A stretch of DNA of 64,000 nucleotides from Geminicoccaceae bacterium (GCA_025999455.1 AP024683.1:3350451-3414450), one strand, 5' to 3'. Shown: positions 43,316 to 54,618, counted from the first letter of the stretch. Notes: generated by a model not told the origin, from the letters alone. Made by a program: numbers and translations.

Positions 43316-44722
43316 TCAATAGCCCGTGAGGATGCGCTGCACGAGCTGCCGCACGGTCGGCACGAAGCCGTTCGCATAGAACGGGTCCTCGCGGAACTTG
43401 TAGGCGTTGTGACCCGAGAACATGAGCTGGTCCTCGATCGGGTCGCCGCGGCCGTGGGCGATCTCCTGCAGCGTCTTCTGGATGCAGAAGGAGCGCGGGT
43501 CGGGGAGCTTGCCCGTCGTGTGGTCGTCGCGGTCCTTCCAGTTCGAGAAGTTGCAATGGCTCAAGCAGCCCATGCAATCCGACTGGTCGCGGCGGATCTG
43601 GCGGTGCTCCTCGGGGCTCACGAAGACGAGCGTGCGGTCGGGTGTGCGCATCGGCTGGGTGAAGCCTTCGGCGATCCAGCCTTCCACCCGCGCGTGATCG
43701 GCCTCCGTCACGTAGACCGTCTTGCGGCCGTAGGCGACCGGGCGGGTGAAGCCCGCCGCCTCGTCGCGCTCCTCGCGGAATTCGACTTGCCTGGAGGAGC
43801 GGGCGATCAGCCGGTCGAGGAACCGGTTCTTGACCGCCGAGCTGTAGAAGCCCGTGGGGCTGAAGCGGTGCAGGATGACGTCGCCGGGCAGGAGCTCGAG
43901 GAGCTTCTTCTTCCAGCTCTCGGGGATCGGGCTCTCCTTGGTGAGGAGCGGCCTCGTGCCGAACTGGAAGGCGATCGGGCCCAACTCGCGCGAGCCGATC
44001 CAGTCCTTCCAATCCTTGAGGTGCCAGACCCCGCCCGCCATCACGATCGGGACCTCGCCGAGCCCGAAGCTGCGCATGAGCTTGCGGAGCTCCAGAACGC
44101 GCGGATAGGGCGCTTCGGGCTTGCGCGGATCCTCGCTGTTCGAAAGGCCGTTGTGGCCACCGGCGAGCCAGGGGTCCTCGTAGACGACCGCCCCGAGCCA
44201 TTCCTGGAACTTGTGATAGGCGCGCTTCCAGAGCGCGTTGAAGGCCCGTGCCGAGGAGACGATCGGGTAATAGTAGACCTGGTAGCGGGCGCAGATCTCG
44301 GCCAGCCGATAGGGCATGCCGGCGCCGCAGGTCACGCCGTGGATCAGGCCTTTCGCGCCTTCGAGCACGCCTTGCAGCACGCGCTCGCAGGCCGCCATCT
44401 CCCAGAGCACGTTCATGTGGATCCGCCCCTCGCCCTTGCGGGTCTCGTGGGCGATCCGCGCCTGGCTGATCCCGGCCTTGATCGAATAGTCGATGAGTTC
44501 CTCGTGGCGGGCCTTGCGGTCGCGGCCCTTGAAGACGAGCGGCACGTATTCGCCGTTCTCGTCGATCAGGTCGGGATTGACGCCCGAGAACGTCCCGACG
44601 CCGCCGGCGGCGGCCCAGGCCCCGCTCGAGCGGCCGTTGCTCACGGCGACCCCCTTGCCCCCCTCGATCAAGGGCCAGACTTCGGCCCCCGAAATGACCA
44701 TCGGCTGAACTGCAGCACTCAT
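43316..44722 (-). CDS. Nitronate-monooxygenase-like flavoprotein
   Basis: A 468-residue TIM-barrel FMN enzyme of the nitronate monooxygenase (2-nitropropane dioxygenase) family. It has ISGAEVWPLIEGGKGVAVSN, GLIHGVTCGAGMPYR and VPIVMAGGVWHLKDW. It is about 120 residues longer than typical members. The extra C-terminal part carries DCMGCLSHCNF (CxxCxxxC, near residue 380) followed by a further Cys, suggesting a metal or Fe-S site; that is inference. ATG 44722 begins the MSAAVQPMVIS frame. Confidence 0.82.
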   Translation of the reverse strand: MSAAVQPMVISGAEVWPLIEGGKGVAVSNGRSSGAWAAAGGVGTFSGVNPDLIDENGEYVPLVFKGRDRKARHEELIDYSIKAGISQARIAHETRKGEGRIHMNVLWEMAACERVLQGVLEGAKGLIHGVTCGAGMPYRLAEICARYQVYYYPIVSSARAFNALWKRAYHKFQEWLGAVVYEDPWLAGGHNGLSNSEDPRKPEAPYPRVLELRKLMRSFGLGEVPIVMAGGVWHLKDWKDWIGSRELGPIAFQFGTRPLLTKESPIPESWKKKLLELLPGDVILHRFSPTGFYSSAVKNRFLDRLIARSSRQVEFREERDEAAGFTRPVAYGRKTVYVTEADHARVEGWIAEGFTQPMRTPDRTLVFVSPEEHRQIRRDQSDCMGCLSHCNFSNWKDRDDHTTGKLPDPRSFCIQKTLQEIAHGRGDPIEDQLMFSGHNAYKFREDPFYANGFVPTVRQLVQRILTGY

Positions 44723-44873
44723 AACCCAGGCTCCGGGTGCGGGGTTGCGACCGGCCCCGCCCTCCTGTCGGCGCGCCGCGCGGTCGGGGCCGCCCGGCCG
44801 ATCGGCCGGCCGGTGTCCGCTCGCGGGCCCGCTCGTTCTCGTTGTCGGTCGGACACCGACCTCGCGCTGCCCC

Positions 44874-47066
44874 TCAAAGCGGTGCCCGCTGGCGGCGCCG
44901 ACCGTCGCCCCGTTCGCGATCCCGCTCGCGCGGCGGCTCGCCCTCGGGCCGCGACGGCCGCGGCGGGACGGGCAGCTCGGCCCCGGTCGTCTGATCGACG
45001 GCCCGCATCGACAGCTTGATCTTGCCGCGATCGTCGATCGCCAGGACCTTGACCTTGACCTGGTCACCTTCCTTGACGACGTCGGTGACCTTGTTGACGC
45101 GCTCGTTCGACAATTCGGAGATGTGGCAAAGGCCGTCCTGATTGCCGAGGAAGTTGACGAACGCGCCGAAATCGACCACTCGGACGACTTTGCCCGTGTA
45201 GATCGCGCCCACCTCCGGGGTCGCGGTGAGCCCGCGGATCCAATCGATCGCCCGCTGGGTGGCCGCCGGGTCGGTCGAGGCGATCTTGACCGTGCCGTCG
45301 TCCTCGATGTCGATCTTGGTGCCGGTGGTCTCGGTGATCTCGCGGATGACTTTGCCGCCCGGCCCGATCACCGCGCCGATCTTGTCGGTCGGGATCTGGA
45401 TCGTCACGACCCGCGGCACCGTCTCGCGCAGCTCCTCACGCGCCCGACCGATCGCTTTCGCCATCTCGGCGAGGATGTGCATGCGGCCGACCCGCGCCTG
45501 TTCGAGCGCGACTCGCATGATCTCCTCGGTGATCCCGGCGATCTTGATGTCCATCTGCAGCGAGGTGACGCCGCGTTCGGTGCCGGCCACCTTGAAGTCC
45601 ATGTCGCCCAGATGGTCCTCGTCGCCGAGGATGTCGGAGAGGACGGCGTAGCGATCGCCCTCCTTGATGAGCCCCATGGCGATCCCGGCCACCGGACGCG
45701 CGATCGGGATCCCGGCGTCCATCATGGCGAGCGACGCCCCGCACACCGTCGCCATCGACGAGCTGCCGTTGCTCTCGGTGATCTCCGAGACCACCCGGAT
45801 CGTGTAGGGGAACTTGTCCTTGGGCGGCAGGAGCGGGTGGGTCGCCCGCCAGGCGAGCTTGCCGTGGCCGACCTCGCGCCGGCCGGGTGAGCCGATCCTC
45901 CCGGTCTCACCGACCGAATAGGGGGGGAAATTGTAGTGGAGCATGTAGTGCTCCCGGGCGTCGCCCTCGAGCGCGTCGATGATCTGCTCGTCCTGGCCGG
46001 TGCCGAGCGTGGCGACGACGAGGGCCTGCGTCTCGCCGCGGGTGAAGAGCGCCGAGCCGTGGACCCGCGGCAGCACGCCGACCGCCGCCTCGATCGGCCG
46101 GATGCTCTTGGTGTCGCGGCCGTCGATCCGCCGCCCCTCGTCGAGGATGCGGGAGCGCACGACCTTGGCCTCGAGCTCCTTGAAGCGCTCGGCCACGGCG
46201 AGCGCCTTGGCCGGATCCTCGCCGGCAAGCTCGGCGAGGGCTTTGGCCTTGATCGCGCCGACCTTCTCGTGGCGGGCCTGCTTGACGGGCTCGAGATAGG
46301 CTTCCGCGAGCTCCGCCCGGTAGCGGGCTTCGAGCTCCGCATCGAGGGCCGAATGGTCGGGCGGGGTGAACTCCCAAGGATCCTTGGCGGCCTCCTCGGC
46401 GAGGCGGAGGATGAGGTCGATCGCCGGTTGGAAGCCCCGGTGGCCGAACATGACGGCCTCGAGCATCTGCTCTTCGGAGAGCTCGTGGGCTTCCGATTCG
46501 ACCATCATGACGGCGTCGCGGGTGCCGGCCACGACGAGCTCGAGCTTGCCCCGCTTGACCTGCTCGATCGTCGGGTTGAGGACGAGCTTGTCGTCGACCA
46601 AGCCGACCTTGGCCGCACCGATCGGGCCGAGGAACGGGATGCCGGAGATCGTGAGGGCCGCCGAGGCGCCGATCATCGCGACGATGTCGGGATCCGTCTC
46701 GCCGTCGTGGGCGAGCACGGTGCAGATGATCTGCGTCTCGTTCTTGAAGCCCTCGGGGAAGAGCGGCCGGATCGGCCGGTCGATGAGGCGCGAGACCAGG
46801 GTCTCCTTCTCCGACGGCCGGCCCTCGCGGCGGAAGAAGCCGCCCGGGATCTTCCCGGCGGCGAACGCCTTCTCTTGGTAGTTGACGGTGAGCGGGAAGA
46901 AGTCCTGCCCCGGCTTGACCGTGCGGGCGGCGACGACGGTGCACAGCACCACCGTCTCGCCGAGCGAGGCGAGCACCGCGCCGTCGGCCTGCCGCGCGAG
47001 CCGGCCGGTCTCGAGCGCGAGCCGCTTGCCGGCCCACATGGTTTCCTTACGCGTGATCGTGAACAT
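44874..47066 (-). CDS. pnp: Polynucleotide phosphorylase
   Basis: A 730-residue 3'-5' exoribonuclease, part of the RNA degradosome. Two RNase PH domains (about 5-220 and 320-545) flank an all-helical linker; catalytic text includes [21 protein letters not shown]. The KH domain [20 protein letters not shown] is near 565 and the S1 domain [21 protein letters not shown] near 640. The ATG at 47066 gives the family start MFTITRKE. It follows rpsO by 66 bases, the standard rpsO-pnp pair, with a small hairpin in between. Confidence 0.97.
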   Translation of the reverse strand: MFTITRKETMWAGKRLALETGRLARQADGAVLASLGETVVLCTVVAARTVKPGQDFFPLTVNYQEKAFAAGKIPGGFFRREGRPSEKETLVSRLIDRPIRPLFPEGFKNETQIICTVLAHDGETDPDIVAMIGASAALTISGIPFLGPIGAAKVGLVDDKLVLNPTIEQVKRGKLELVVAGTRDAVMMVESEAHELSEEQMLEAVMFGHRGFQPAIDLILRLAEEAAKDPWEFTPPDHSALDAELEARYRAELAEAYLEPVKQARHEKVGAIKAKALAELAGEDPAKALAVAERFKELEAKVVRSRILDEGRRIDGRDTKSIRPIEAAVGVLPRVHGSALFTRGETQALVVATLGTGQDEQIIDALEGDAREHYMLHYNFPPYSVGETGRIGSPGRREVGHGKLAWRATHPLLPPKDKFPYTIRVVSEITESNGSSSMATVCGASLAMMDAGIPIARPVAGIAMGLIKEGDRYAVLSDILGDEDHLGDMDFKVAGTERGVTSLQMDIKIAGITEEIMRVALEQARVGRMHILAEMAKAIGRAREELRETVPRVVTIQIPTDKIGAVIGPGGKVIREITETTGTKIDIEDDGTVKIASTDPAATQRAIDWIRGLTATPEVGAIYTGKVVRVVDFGAFVNFLGNQDGLCHISELSNERVNKVTDVVKEGDQVKVKVLAIDDRGKIKLSMRAVDQTTGAELPVPPRPSRPEGEPPRERDRERGDGRRRQRAPL

Positions 47067-47084
47067 CGTGATTTCGCCTTTCAC

Positions 47085-47101
47085 CGCGCCGTTCGGGCGC
47101 G
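47085..47101 (-). other. Short hairpin before pnp
   Basis: On the minus strand a perfect six-base stem CGCGCC / GGCGCG with a five-base loop (CGAAC) lies 19 bases before pnp, between rpsO and pnp. There is no U-run, so it is not a terminator. In enterobacteria a processed hairpin in this place mediates pnp autoregulation; here it is only a candidate. Confidence 0.35.
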
Positions 47102-47132
47102 CATGTCCGCTGCGGCCGGCGGTCGGAGCACC

Positions 47133-47402
47133 TCAGCGGCGCAGGCCGAGCCGATCGATCAGCTTTTGATAGCGGCCCTGGTCGCGCCGCTTGAGATAGT
47201 CCAGGAGCCGGCGCCGCTGGCCGACCATCATGAGCAAGCCGCGCCGCGAGGCGTAGTCCTTCTTGTGCGTCTTGAGATGCTCGGTGAGGTTGGCGATCCG
47301 CTCCGAGAGCAGCGCCACCTGCACCTCCGGCGAGCCGGTGTCGCCGGCTCCGGTCGCGAATTCCTCGATGAGAGCTCTCTTGCGCTCGACGGTGATCGAC
47401 AT
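47133..47402 (-). CDS. rpsO: Ribosomal protein S15
   Basis: An 89-residue 30S subunit protein, exact family length. Conserved segments: [41 protein letters not shown] and [19 protein letters not shown]. It binds the 16S rRNA central domain. Located between truB (6 bases upstream) and pnp, as in most Proteobacteria. Confidence 0.98.
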   Translation of the reverse strand: MSITVERKRALIEEFATGAGDTGSPEVQVALLSERIANLTEHLKTHKKDYASRRGLLMMVGQRRRLLDYLKRRDQGRYQKLIDRLGLRR

Positions 47403-47407
47403 CGGCC

Positions 47408-48355
47408 TTACTCCCGGGCCCGGGCGGCGACGCCGCCCTCGAGGTTGAACACCCGCAGCGGGCTGAGCTCGGCGCCCTCGAGGCGGGCGAGCGCCACGAG
47501 CTCGCCGCCCCGGGTCACCTTGATCGTGGCCCCGTCGACCGCGTCCTCGCCCAGAAGGCGGGGCACGATGCGGATCGGTTGGCCACTGCGGAGCCGCAGC
47601 GCCTGCGGCTCGGTGACGGCGAGCGCCGGGATGCCGGCCAACGCCGTCGCCACCGAGATCAGCGCCTGGGGCAGCGAGTCGTCCTCGACCAGCCGCGCCA
47701 AGGCGTCCAAAGAGATCGCGCGATCGAGGCCGAACGGCCCGACCGCGGTGCGGCGGAGCTCCGCCACGTGGGCGTAGCAGCCGAGCGCTTCGCCGAGGTC
47801 CCGGGCGAGCGCACGGACATAGGCGCCCTTGCCGCAGGTCATGACGAAGCGCGCGTGATCGGCGTCGGGCCGGCCCACGAGCCGCAGCTCGTCGATGCGC
47901 ACCGGCCGCGGCTCCAGCACGACGGGCTCGCCGCGCCGGGCGAGATCGTAGGCCCGCTCGCCTTGCACCTTGACCGCGGCATAGGCCGGCGGCCGCTGCA
48001 GGATCTCGCCGCGGAAGGCGTCGAGCGCGGCCTCGATCTCGGCGTCCGAAGGGCGGCGGTCGCTCGTCGCCACGACGCGGCCTTCGGCATCGTCGGTGTC
48101 GCGCGCCTCGCCCAAGCGGAGCGTGAAGACGTAGCTCTTGCGGGCGTCCATGACGTACTGGACGGTCTTGGTCGCCTCGCCGAGCGCCACCGGCAGGACC
48201 CCGGTCGCGAGCGGGTCGAGGGTGCCGCCGTGGCCCACTTTCTGCGCCTGGGTCAACCGCTTGACCTGGTTGACGACCTCGGTCGAGGTCATGCCCCGGG
48301 CTTTGTCGACGACGAGCCAGCCGTGGATCGGCCGGCCCTTACGCGCGCGACTCAT
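47408..48355 (-). CDS. truB: tRNA pseudouridine(55) synthase
   Basis: A 315-residue enzyme that makes pseudouridine-55 in tRNA. The catalytic Asp is in [18 protein letters not shown] (near residue 45). [13 protein letters not shown] at the start and [19 protein letters not shown] near 175 are also conserved, with a PUA-like end domain. ATG 48355 follows GGAGGACG. It overlaps rbfA by 17 bases. Confidence 0.96.
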   Translation of the reverse strand: MSRARKGRPIHGWLVVDKARGMTSTEVVNQVKRLTQAQKVGHGGTLDPLATGVLPVALGEATKTVQYVMDARKSYVFTLRLGEARDTDDAEGRVVATSDRRPSDAEIEAALDAFRGEILQRPPAYAAVKVQGERAYDLARRGEPVVLEPRPVRIDELRLVGRPDADHARFVMTCGKGAYVRALARDLGEALGCYAHVAELRRTAVGPFGLDRAISLDALARLVEDDSLPQALISVATALAGIPALAVTEPQALRLRSGQPIRIVPRLLGEDAVDGATIKVTRGGELVALARLEGAELSPLRVFNLEGGVAARARE

Positions 48356-48776
48356 CGTCCTCCTCCCGGGGCGGAAGATGGAGCCGCGCCCGCTCCTCGG
48401 CCAAGAGTCGCTCGACCCGATCAGCTTCGTCGAACAGGGCATCCGCCACGAACCGCAGCCGCGGCGCGTATTTGAGATGCATCTCGCGGGCGAGCCGCCC
48501 GGCGAGCATCGGCGCCGCGCGCTCCAGGGCGGCGTGGGCGTCCGCCGAGAGCGGCCGGCCGAGTTCGGTCGCGAACACGGTCGCGTGCTTGAGGTCGCGG
48601 CTCACCCGCACCTCGGCCACGGTGATGCTCGCGGCCTCGAGCCGGACGTCGTGGACCTCGCCGCGCATCAGGGTCTCGGCCAAGAGATGGCGCATGCGTT
48701 CGGCGACCCGCAGCTGGCGCTGCGAGGGCTCGCCACCGCCGGCCCGGCCGATCGTCTGCTCAGAGCGTGCGCGCAA
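48339..48776 (-). CDS. rbfA: Ribosome-binding factor A
   Basis: A 145-residue KH-like 30S maturation factor. The segments [38 protein letters not shown] and [18 protein letters not shown] match RbfA. The start is a TTG inside the last codons of infB (overlap 17 bases), as no in-frame ATG precedes the conserved RQLRVAE start. The end is acidic. Confidence 0.9.
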   Translation of the reverse strand: MRARSEQTIGRAGGGEPSQRQLRVAERMRHLLAETLMRGEVHDVRLEAASITVAEVRVSRDLKHATVFATELGRPLSADAHAALERAAPMLAGRLAREMHLKYAPRLRFVADALFDEADRVERLLAEERARLHLPPREEDDESRA

Positions 48777-51700
48777 CCTCTTGCACCTCGTAAACCTCGA
48801 TCACGTCGCCCTGACGGATGTCGTTGTAGCCCTCGATCGACATGCCGCACTCGAAGCCTTCCTTGACCTCGCGCACGTCCTCCTTGAACCGCTTCAAGGA
48901 GCCGAGGACACCTTCGAACACGACCACGTCGTCGCGCAACAGTCGGACCTTGGCCCCGCGCTTGACCACACCGTCGGTGACCATGCAGCCGGCCACTTTG
49001 CCGACCTTGGTGATGTTGAAGACCTCGCGGATCTCGGCGCGGCCGAGGACGACTTCCTTCGACTCCGGGGCGAGCATGCCCGAGAGCAGGTTCTTCACCT
49101 CGTCCAAGAGCTCGTAGATGATCGAATAGTAGCGGATCTCGATGCCCGCCCGCTTGGCGAGCTCGCGGGCCGGCGCGTTGGCGCGCACGTTGAAGCCCAA
49201 GATCACGGCCTTGCTCGCTTGGGCGAGGATCACGTCGCTCTCGGTGATGGCCCCCACCCCGCCGTGCAGGACGCGCACGCCGACCTCCTCGGTTTTGAGC
49301 TTCTCGAGGCCGGCCGTGATCGCCTCGAGCGAGCCGTGCACGTCCGATTTCACGACGACGGGCAGCTCCTTGAGCGTGCCCTCCTTGATGCCCTTGAACA
49401 TCTCCTCGAGCGAGGTCGGCTTCGCCGCACCGGCGGCGAGCTGCTGCTGCTCGCGCTTCTTGCGCTGGCGGTATTCGGCGATGTCGCGGGCCCGCTTCTC
49501 GCTCTCGACGACCTGCAGCCGGTCACCGGGCTCGGGCACGCGGTCGAGCCCCAGGATCTCGACCGGCATGGACGGACCGGCCGATTCGACCGGCACGCCG
49601 CGGTCGTCGATCAAGGCCCGGACCCGGCCCCACTGGGCGCCGGCGATCACGATGTCGCCGACCTTGAGGGTGCCGTTCTGCACGAGCACGGTGCAGACCG
49701 CGCCGCGGCCGCGGTCGAGCTTCGCCTCGATGATCGTGCCGCGCGCCTCGCGGTTCGGGTTGGCCTTGAGGTCCAAGATCTCGGCTTGCAGCTGGATCGC
49801 CTCGATCAGCCTGTCGAGGCCGATCTTCTTGACCGCGCTCACCGGCACCGAGAGCACGTCGCCGCCGTAATCTTCGACCACGACCTCGTGGGCGAGCAGC
49901 TCCTGCTTGACCCGGTCGGGATTGGCCTCGGGTTTGTCGATCTTGTTGATCGCCACGACGATCGGGACCTTGGCCGCCTTGGCGTGCCGGATCGCCTCGA
50001 TCGTCTGCGGCATGACACCGTCGTCGGCGGCGACGACGAGCACGACGATGTCGGTCACCGAGGCGCCGCGGGCGCGCATCGCGGTGAACGCGGCGTGGCC
50101 CGGCGTGTCGATGAAGGTGACCGGCATGCCCGAGCCGATGTCGACCCGATAGGCGCCGATGTGCTGGGTGATCCCGCCCGCCTCGGAGGCCGCCACGTTG
50201 GCGTGGCGCAAGGCGTCGAGCAGCGAGGTCTTGCCGTGGTCGACGTGGCCCATGACGGTCACGACGGGCGGCCGCGGCACGAGGTCCTCCGGCCGGTCGG
50301 CGGCCCCCTCGATGCCCTCCTCGACGTCGGCCTCCGACACCCGCTTCACCTTGTGGCCGAACTCCACGACGATGAGCTCGGCCGTGTCGGCGTCGATCAC
50401 CTGGTTGATCGTCGCGAGCACGCCGTTCTTCATGAGCGCCTTGATGACCTCGGCGCCGCGCACCGCCATGCGGTTGGCGAGCTCTTGAACGGTGATGCTC
50501 TCCGGCAACACGACCTCGCGGGTGACGGGTTCGCTCGTCGTGACCTGCTGACGCTGGCGCTGCTGGTGCCGGCGGAGCGAGGCCAGGCTGCGGACCCGCT
50601 CCTCCTCCTCCCCGTCGAGCACGACGCGGATCGGTCGCGATTTCTCCTCGCGCACCGGCTTGAGGGTCGGTCGGCCGGCCTTGGCCTTGAGCCGCCCGGC
50701 GCGCTCCCGCTCCTCTTCCTCGAGCTCGGCGAGGGTCCGCTCGGGCCGGACACCCTTGCGCGCCGCTTCGGCCTTCTTGGCCTCGGCTTCGGCCGCGCTC
50801 GGGCCCTTGCCCGCTTTCTCGGCCTCGCGCGCCCGCCGCCCCTCCTCTTCGAGCAGCTTGCGGGCCTGCTCCTCGGCCCGCCGACGCGCCTCTTCTTCGG
50901 CCCGCTTCCGGGCCTCTTCCTCGGCCTTGCGCTTGGCGGCGGCCTCTTCCTCGGCCTTGCGACGAGCCTGCTCCTCGGCGGCGCGGCGCGCCAGCTCCTC
51001 GGCCCGCCGGCGCGCCTCCTCCTCGGCCTTGCGGGCCTCGGCGAGCGCCTTGGCGCGGGCCGCCTTCTCCTCTTCGGTCAAGGGCTTGAGCACGACGTGC
51101 CGACGCACCCCGGCGGGCGGGGCGGCGGGCGGCGCCGGCTGCGGCGCCCGGGCTTCGACGGTCGGGCGTGGCCGGGCCGGGGCGGGCTGGGCCGCAGCCT
51201 TGGGCGCCGCGGCGGCGGGTGCCGCCGCCGTGGGTGCTGCAGCCGTGAGCGCCGCTGTGGCCGGCGGCGTGGCCGCTCCCGGCGCTGCGGTCGGGGCCGG
51301 ACGCTCCGCGGCCTCGGCCGTGGGCGCGGCCGGTTGGGCGGGTGCCGGAGCCGGCGCCGCGGCAGCCGGAGCGGGCGTCGCCGGAGCCGGGCGTGGTGCG
51401 GCGGCCGGTGGTGCGGCCGGTTGCACGGCGGCCGGGCGCGGTGCGGCGGTCGGAGTCGGGGCCGCCGGCGCCGGGCGCGGTGCCGCGGCGGGCGGTGTGG
51501 CCGGTGGGGCCGGAGCCGGACGCGGCGCAGCGGCCGGGGCCGGGGCGGCCGCGGCCGGGCGCGGCGCGGCGCCGGGCGCCGGTGCGGTCGGCGCAGCCGG
51601 CGCGGCGGCCGGCGGTGCCGCGGTCGGGCCCGTCCGGCCGACGATCGGCCGGCTGCGCTTGACCTCGACCGCCACCGTCTTGCTCCGACCGTGGCTGAAG

Positions 51701-51810
51701 CTCTGCCGGACCACGCCGCTTTCGACGGTCTTCTTGAGCTCGATCCGCGGCGCGGTCGGCCGGACGATGCCGATCCGCGGGTTCTTGTCCTCGCCCTTGA
51801 CGTCCGTCAT
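48760..51810 (-). CDS. infB: Translation initiation factor IF-2
   Basis: A 1016-residue initiation GTPase that places fMet-tRNA on the 30S subunit. A long N-terminal region (about 55-240) is Ala/Pro-rich repeats, and a charged helical region (about 245-400) rich in Glu, Arg and Ala follows. The IF2N domain reads [24 protein letters not shown] motifs: GHVDHGKTS near 520, DTPGH near 567, NKID near 621. The N-terminal repeat makes its DNA low-complexity. The C-terminal domains 2-4 are complete. Confidence 0.97.
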   Translation of the reverse strand: MTDVKGEDKNPRIGIVRPTAPRIELKKTVESGVVRQSFSHGRSKTVAVEVKRSRPIVGRTGPTAAPPAAAPAAPTAPAPGAAPRPAAAAPAPAAAPRPAPAPPATPPAAAPRPAPAAPTPTAAPRPAAVQPAAPPAAAPRPAPATPAPAAAAPAPAPAQPAAPTAEAAERPAPTAAPGAATPPATAALTAAAPTAAAPAAAAPKAAAQPAPARPRPTVEARAPQPAPPAAPPAGVRRHVVLKPLTEEEKAARAKALAEARKAEEEARRRAEELARRAAEEQARRKAEEEAAAKRKAEEEARKRAEEEARRRAEEQARKLLEEEGRRAREAEKAGKGPSAAEAEAKKAEAARKGVRPERTLAELEEEERERAGRLKAKAGRPTLKPVREEKSRPIRVVLDGEEEERVRSLASLRRHQQRQRQQVTTSEPVTREVVLPESITVQELANRMAVRGAEVIKALMKNGVLATINQVIDADTAELIVVEFGHKVKRVSEADVEEGIEGAADRPEDLVPRPPVVTVMGHVDHGKTSLLDALRHANVAASEAGGITQHIGAYRVDIGSGMPVTFIDTPGHAAFTAMRARGASVTDIVVLVVAADDGVMPQTIEAIRHAKAAKVPIVVAINKIDKPEANPDRVKQELLAHEVVVEDYGGDVLSVPVSAVKKIGLDRLIEAIQLQAEILDLKANPNREARGTIIEAKLDRGRGAVCTVLVQNGTLKVGDIVIAGAQWGRVRALIDDRGVPVESAGPSMPVEILGLDRVPEPGDRLQVVESEKRARDIAEYRQRKKREQQQLAAGAAKPTSLEEMFKGIKEGTLKELPVVVKSDVHGSLEAITAGLEKLKTEEVGVRVLHGGVGAITESDVILAQASKAVILGFNVRANAPARELAKRAGIEIRYYSIIYELLDEVKNLLSGMLAPESKEVVLGRAEIREVFNITKVGKVAGCMVTDGVVKRGAKVRLLRDDVVVFEGVLGSLKRFKEDVREVKEGFECGMSIEGYNDIRQGDVIEVYEVQEVARTL

Positions 51811-52457
51811 CGATCGTCACCGCCCCGTTGCGTTCCGCTCCCGCCCGGCGTCGAGGGCCGGGTTTCCCGGGCGAGCCCGTCGAGCCGGACGAGCTCGCGC
51901 TCGAGCTTGCGGGCGAGGCCACCCGGCCCGACCGCCACGTAGACGAGCTCGTCGCGCCCGAGGGCCCGTCCGAGCTCGCCGCGCTCGAGATTGGCGAAGA
52001 AGGGAAGCTCGCCGGCCAGCCGCCGGAGCTTCGCCGCTTGGCTCGCGGCGTCGCGCGCGACGAGCACGAGCGCGACCCCGCCTTCCTTCAAGGCCGCCTC
52101 GACCTGATCGAAGCCGGCCACCACCGCACCGGCCCGCCTGGCGAGGCCCAGGAGGTCGAGGCAGCGCCGGCGAAGGGCCGCCTCGACCCGCTCGACCAGG
52201 TCGGCCGGCGGGCGCGCGGCGGCTCCGGCGGCCTTGGCGAAGAGATTGCGCCGCACCGCTTCGACCAGCGCCGACCGGTCGGCCGCGACCCAGAGGCCAC
52301 GGCCGGGCAGCCGCTCGTCGACGTCGGGCACGACCGTGCCGTCCGGGCCCAGCACGAACCGGACCATGCGGGCCCGTTCGCCCGCCGCGCGCGCGACGAG
52401 GCAGCGCCGGCGACCGCCGACCGGCTCGAGCTCGATGGGAAGGGTCTCGCCGCTCAC
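51807..52457 (-). CDS. YlxR-L7Ae-like RNA-binding protein
   Basis: A 216-residue protein combining a YlxR (DUF448) domain (about 10-85; [37 protein letters not shown]) and an L7Ae-like RNA-binding domain (about 100-190; [21 protein letters not shown]). This fusion is common between nusA and infB in Alphaproteobacteria. In relatives YlxR binds RNase P or acts as a regulator; the function here is not certain. The GTG start overlaps the nusA stop (GTGA), and its own stop overlaps the infB ATG. Confidence 0.87.
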   Translation of the reverse strand: MSGETLPIELEPVGGRRRCLVARAAGERARMVRFVLGPDGTVVPDVDERLPGRGLWVAADRSALVEAVRRNLFAKAAGAAARPPADLVERVEAALRRRCLDLLGLARRAGAVVAGFDQVEAALKEGGVALVLVARDAASQAAKLRRLAGELPFFANLERGELGRALGRDELVYVAVGPGGLARKLERELVRLDGLARETRPSTPGGSGTQRGGDDR

Positions 52458-54001
52458 GCCGATGTCGCGGCCTCCCGCTCGTCGGCCGCCGCCGGCGGCT
52501 CGATCCAACCCAGACGGACGCGCGCGTCCATCACGATCTCGCCCGCCGCCGCGGCGTCGAGACCCGAGCCGGGCAGCATCTCGGCGAGCTCGTCGCCGGC
52601 GAGATCCGCCAGATCCTCGAGCGACTTCACGCCCTGGCGGGCGAGCTTGACGACGCTCTCGAGGTCGAGCCGGTCGTAGGTCAAGAGATCCTCGGCCACG
52701 CCGAGCTCGCGGGCCTCGGCCTCGAGCGCCTGACGACGCTCCTCGAGCCAGCTCGAGGCGCGCTCCTTCAAGGCCGCCGCGATCTCCTCGTCGAAGCCCT
52801 CGATCTGGGCGAGCTCGTCTTCGGGGATCATGGCCAGCTCCTCGATCGAGGTGATCCCCTCCGAGGCGAGCAGCTGGGCGATGACCTCGTCGACGTTGAG
52901 CGCGTTCGTGAAGAGCTCGGTGAGCTCCTTGAACTCGCGCTGGCGGCGCTCGGAATCCTCGCTCTCCGAGACGATGTCGATGTCCCAGCCGGTGAGCTGG
53001 CTCGCGAGCCGCACGTTCTGGCCGCGCCGGCCGATCGCGATGTGCTGCATGTGGTCGGGAACGATGACCTCGATCCGTTTGGCGTCCGGATCGAGCACGA
53101 CCTTCGAGACCTCGGCGGGCGCGAGCGCGTTGCACACGAAGGTCGCGGGATCGGGCGACCAGGGGATGATGTCGACCTTCTCCCCGCCCAGCTCTTGGAC
53201 GACCGCCTGGACGCGCGAGCCGCGCATGCCGACGCACGCCCCCACCGGGTCGATGCTGCTGTCCTTCGAATAGACCGCGATCTTGGCGCGCGAGCCCGGG
53301 TCGCGGGCGCAGGCCTTGATCTCGATGATCCCGTCGTAGATCTCCGGCACTTCCTGCTCGAAGAGCTTGATCATGAAGCCCGGATGGGTGCGGGACAGGA
53401 AGATCTGCGGGCCGCGGCTCTCGTGGCGCACGTCGTAGACGTAGGCCCGGATGCGGTCCTTCATGTGGAAGATTTCGCGCGGGATGAGCTCGTCCTGGCG
53501 GATGAAGGCCTCGGCCCGGCCGAGGTCGACGAGGATCCCGGAGCGCTCGACGCGCTTGACCTCGCCCACCACGATCTCGCCGATGCGGTCCTTGAAGTCG
53601 TTGTATTGGCGCTCGCGCTCGGCGTCGCGCACCTTCTGGACGATGACCTGCTTGGCGCTCTGGGCGGCGATCCGCCCGAGATCGATGGGCGGCAAGGGCT
53701 CCAGGATGTGGTCGCCCACCTGGGCGGCCGGGTTGCGCTCGCGCGCCTCCTCGAGGGTGATCTGCTTGGCCGGATCTTCGACCGTCTCGACCACCTCGAG
53801 CTCGCGATAGAGACGGATCTCGCCCGTCCGCCGGTCGATCTCGGCGACGATCTCGTGCTCCTGGCCGTATTTGCGGCGCGCGGCCGTCTGCACGGCCTGC
53901 TCCATCGCCGCCACGACCTCGCTCGTGCTGATGCCCTTCTCCTGGGCGACCGCCTCGGCCACCCGCAACAGCTCGCCGCGGCCGAATCCGGTGCTCTCCA
54001 T
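52454..54001 (-). CDS. nusA: Transcription termination/antitermination factor NusA
   Basis: A 515-residue RNA-polymerase-bound factor. It has an N-terminal RNAP-binding domain (about 1-130), S1 (about 135-200, [19 protein letters not shown]), two KH domains (about 205-345; [20 protein letters not shown] and [20 protein letters not shown]) and two C-terminal helix-hairpin-helix acidic repeats. Complete. Lies 15 bases downstream of rimP, the conserved order. Confidence 0.97.
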   Translation of the reverse strand: MESTGFGRGELLRVAEAVAQEKGISTSEVVAAMEQAVQTAARRKYGQEHEIVAEIDRRTGEIRLYRELEVVETVEDPAKQITLEEARERNPAAQVGDHILEPLPPIDLGRIAAQSAKQVIVQKVRDAERERQYNDFKDRIGEIVVGEVKRVERSGILVDLGRAEAFIRQDELIPREIFHMKDRIRAYVYDVRHESRGPQIFLSRTHPGFMIKLFEQEVPEIYDGIIEIKACARDPGSRAKIAVYSKDSSIDPVGACVGMRGSRVQAVVQELGGEKVDIIPWSPDPATFVCNALAPAEVSKVVLDPDAKRIEVIVPDHMQHIAIGRRGQNVRLASQLTGWDIDIVSESEDSERRQREFKELTELFTNALNVDEVIAQLLASEGITSIEELAMIPEDELAQIEGFDEEIAAALKERASSWLEERRQALEAEARELGVAEDLLTYDRLDLESVVKLARQGVKSLEDLADLAGDELAEMLPGSGLDAAAAGEIVMDARVRLGWIEPPAAADEREAATSA

Positions 54002-54016
54002 GCGTCCCTCTCTCCC

Positions 54017-54520
54017 TCACCCGGTCCGCCGGCGCGTCCGCGCCGCGGCCGGCCCGGGCTCGGCCACCAATTTCGCCCGTCGCACCGCGGCGAGCGGCAC
54101 GGCGACCGGCCCGTCCTCGATCTCGATCGTCACGGTCGTGCCGTCGCAGTCCACGAGCCTGCCGGTGAACCGCCGCCGTCCCGCGATCGGCTCCTCCGTC
54201 TCGATCCGCGCCCGCTCGCCGGCGAACCGCTGGAAATGCTCGGCCGTGACGAGCGGGCGCTCGATCCCAGGCGAGCTCACCTCCAACCGATAGGCTTGCG
54301 GGATCGGGTCCGCCACGTCGAGGACGGCCGAGACGGCGTGGCTGATCGCCGCGCAATCCTCGACCGTCATCGGTCGGCTGTGGTCGCGCGGCTCGGCGGT
54401 CACCTGCAGGGTCGGCCGGCCGCCGCCCAGAAGGCGTACTTGGACGAGCTCGAAGCCCATCGCAGTGAGCGTCGGCTCGATGAGCGCGGCGAGGTCGGTC
54501 GAGGACGAGATCCCTGTCAA
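54017..54520 (-). CDS. rimP: Ribosome maturation factor RimP
   Basis: A 167-residue 30S maturation factor. The N-terminal domain has LAALIEPTLTAMGFELVQVRL, MTVEDCAAISHAVSAVLDVAD and YRLEVSSPGIERPLVTAEHF; the SH3-like end domain follows. The start is a TTG that also reads TTGACA; I see no ribosome site before it, but two stacked hairpins lie just upstream. First gene of the long rimP-nusA-...-pnp operon. Confidence 0.93.
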   Translation of the reverse strand: MTGISSSTDLAALIEPTLTAMGFELVQVRLLGGGRPTLQVTAEPRDHSRPMTVEDCAAISHAVSAVLDVADPIPQAYRLEVSSPGIERPLVTAEHFQRFAGERARIETEEPIAGRRRFTGRLVDCDGTTVTIEIEDGPVAVPLAAVRRAKLVAEPGPAAARTRRRTG

Positions 54521-54533
54521 ACGGACACGCCAA

Positions 54534-54581
54534 AGAGAGCGGGCGACAACCCACTCTCTCCTGAAGCAGTCGGAGTAGGAG
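54534..54581 (-). promoter_or_regulatory. rimP leader: two stacked hairpins
   Basis: On the minus strand, hairpin 2 (54559-54534) is a 10-pair stem AGAGAGTGGG / CCCGCTCTCT (one T-G) with loop TTGTCG. Hairpin 1 (54581-54558) is CTCCT / AGGAG with a 14-base loop. They share two bases, so they may compete. Hairpin 2 ends 13 bases before the rimP start and is followed by TTT only, so it is not a classical terminator. It may act as an attenuator or translation control of the nusA operon. Confidence 0.5.
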
Positions 54582-54587
54582 CTGGCC

Positions 54588-54618
54588 TCTATATGGCGCC
54601 GAACCGCCCCTCAGGCAA
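54588..54618 (-). promoter_or_regulatory. Candidate sigma-70 promoter of rimP operon
   Basis: On the minus strand, TTGCCT (-35, 54618-54613) and TATAGA (-10, 54593-54588) are separated by 19 bases. The expected start, near 54581, coincides with the first base of the leader hairpins. Spacing is longer than optimal, so support is moderate. Confidence 0.4.

Noticed and set aside
44794-44809. A perfect 16-base palindrome (CCGGCCGATCGGCCGG) between pnp and the flavoprotein gene.
   Set aside because: Built from GGCC units that are common by chance in such GC-rich DNA; no T-run, so not a terminator, and no regulator points to it.
51100-51640. Dense short repeats that could be mistaken for a satellite or CRISPR-like array.
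   Set aside because: They encode the Ala/Pro-rich N-terminal linker of IF-2 in frame; no spacer-repeat structure is present.
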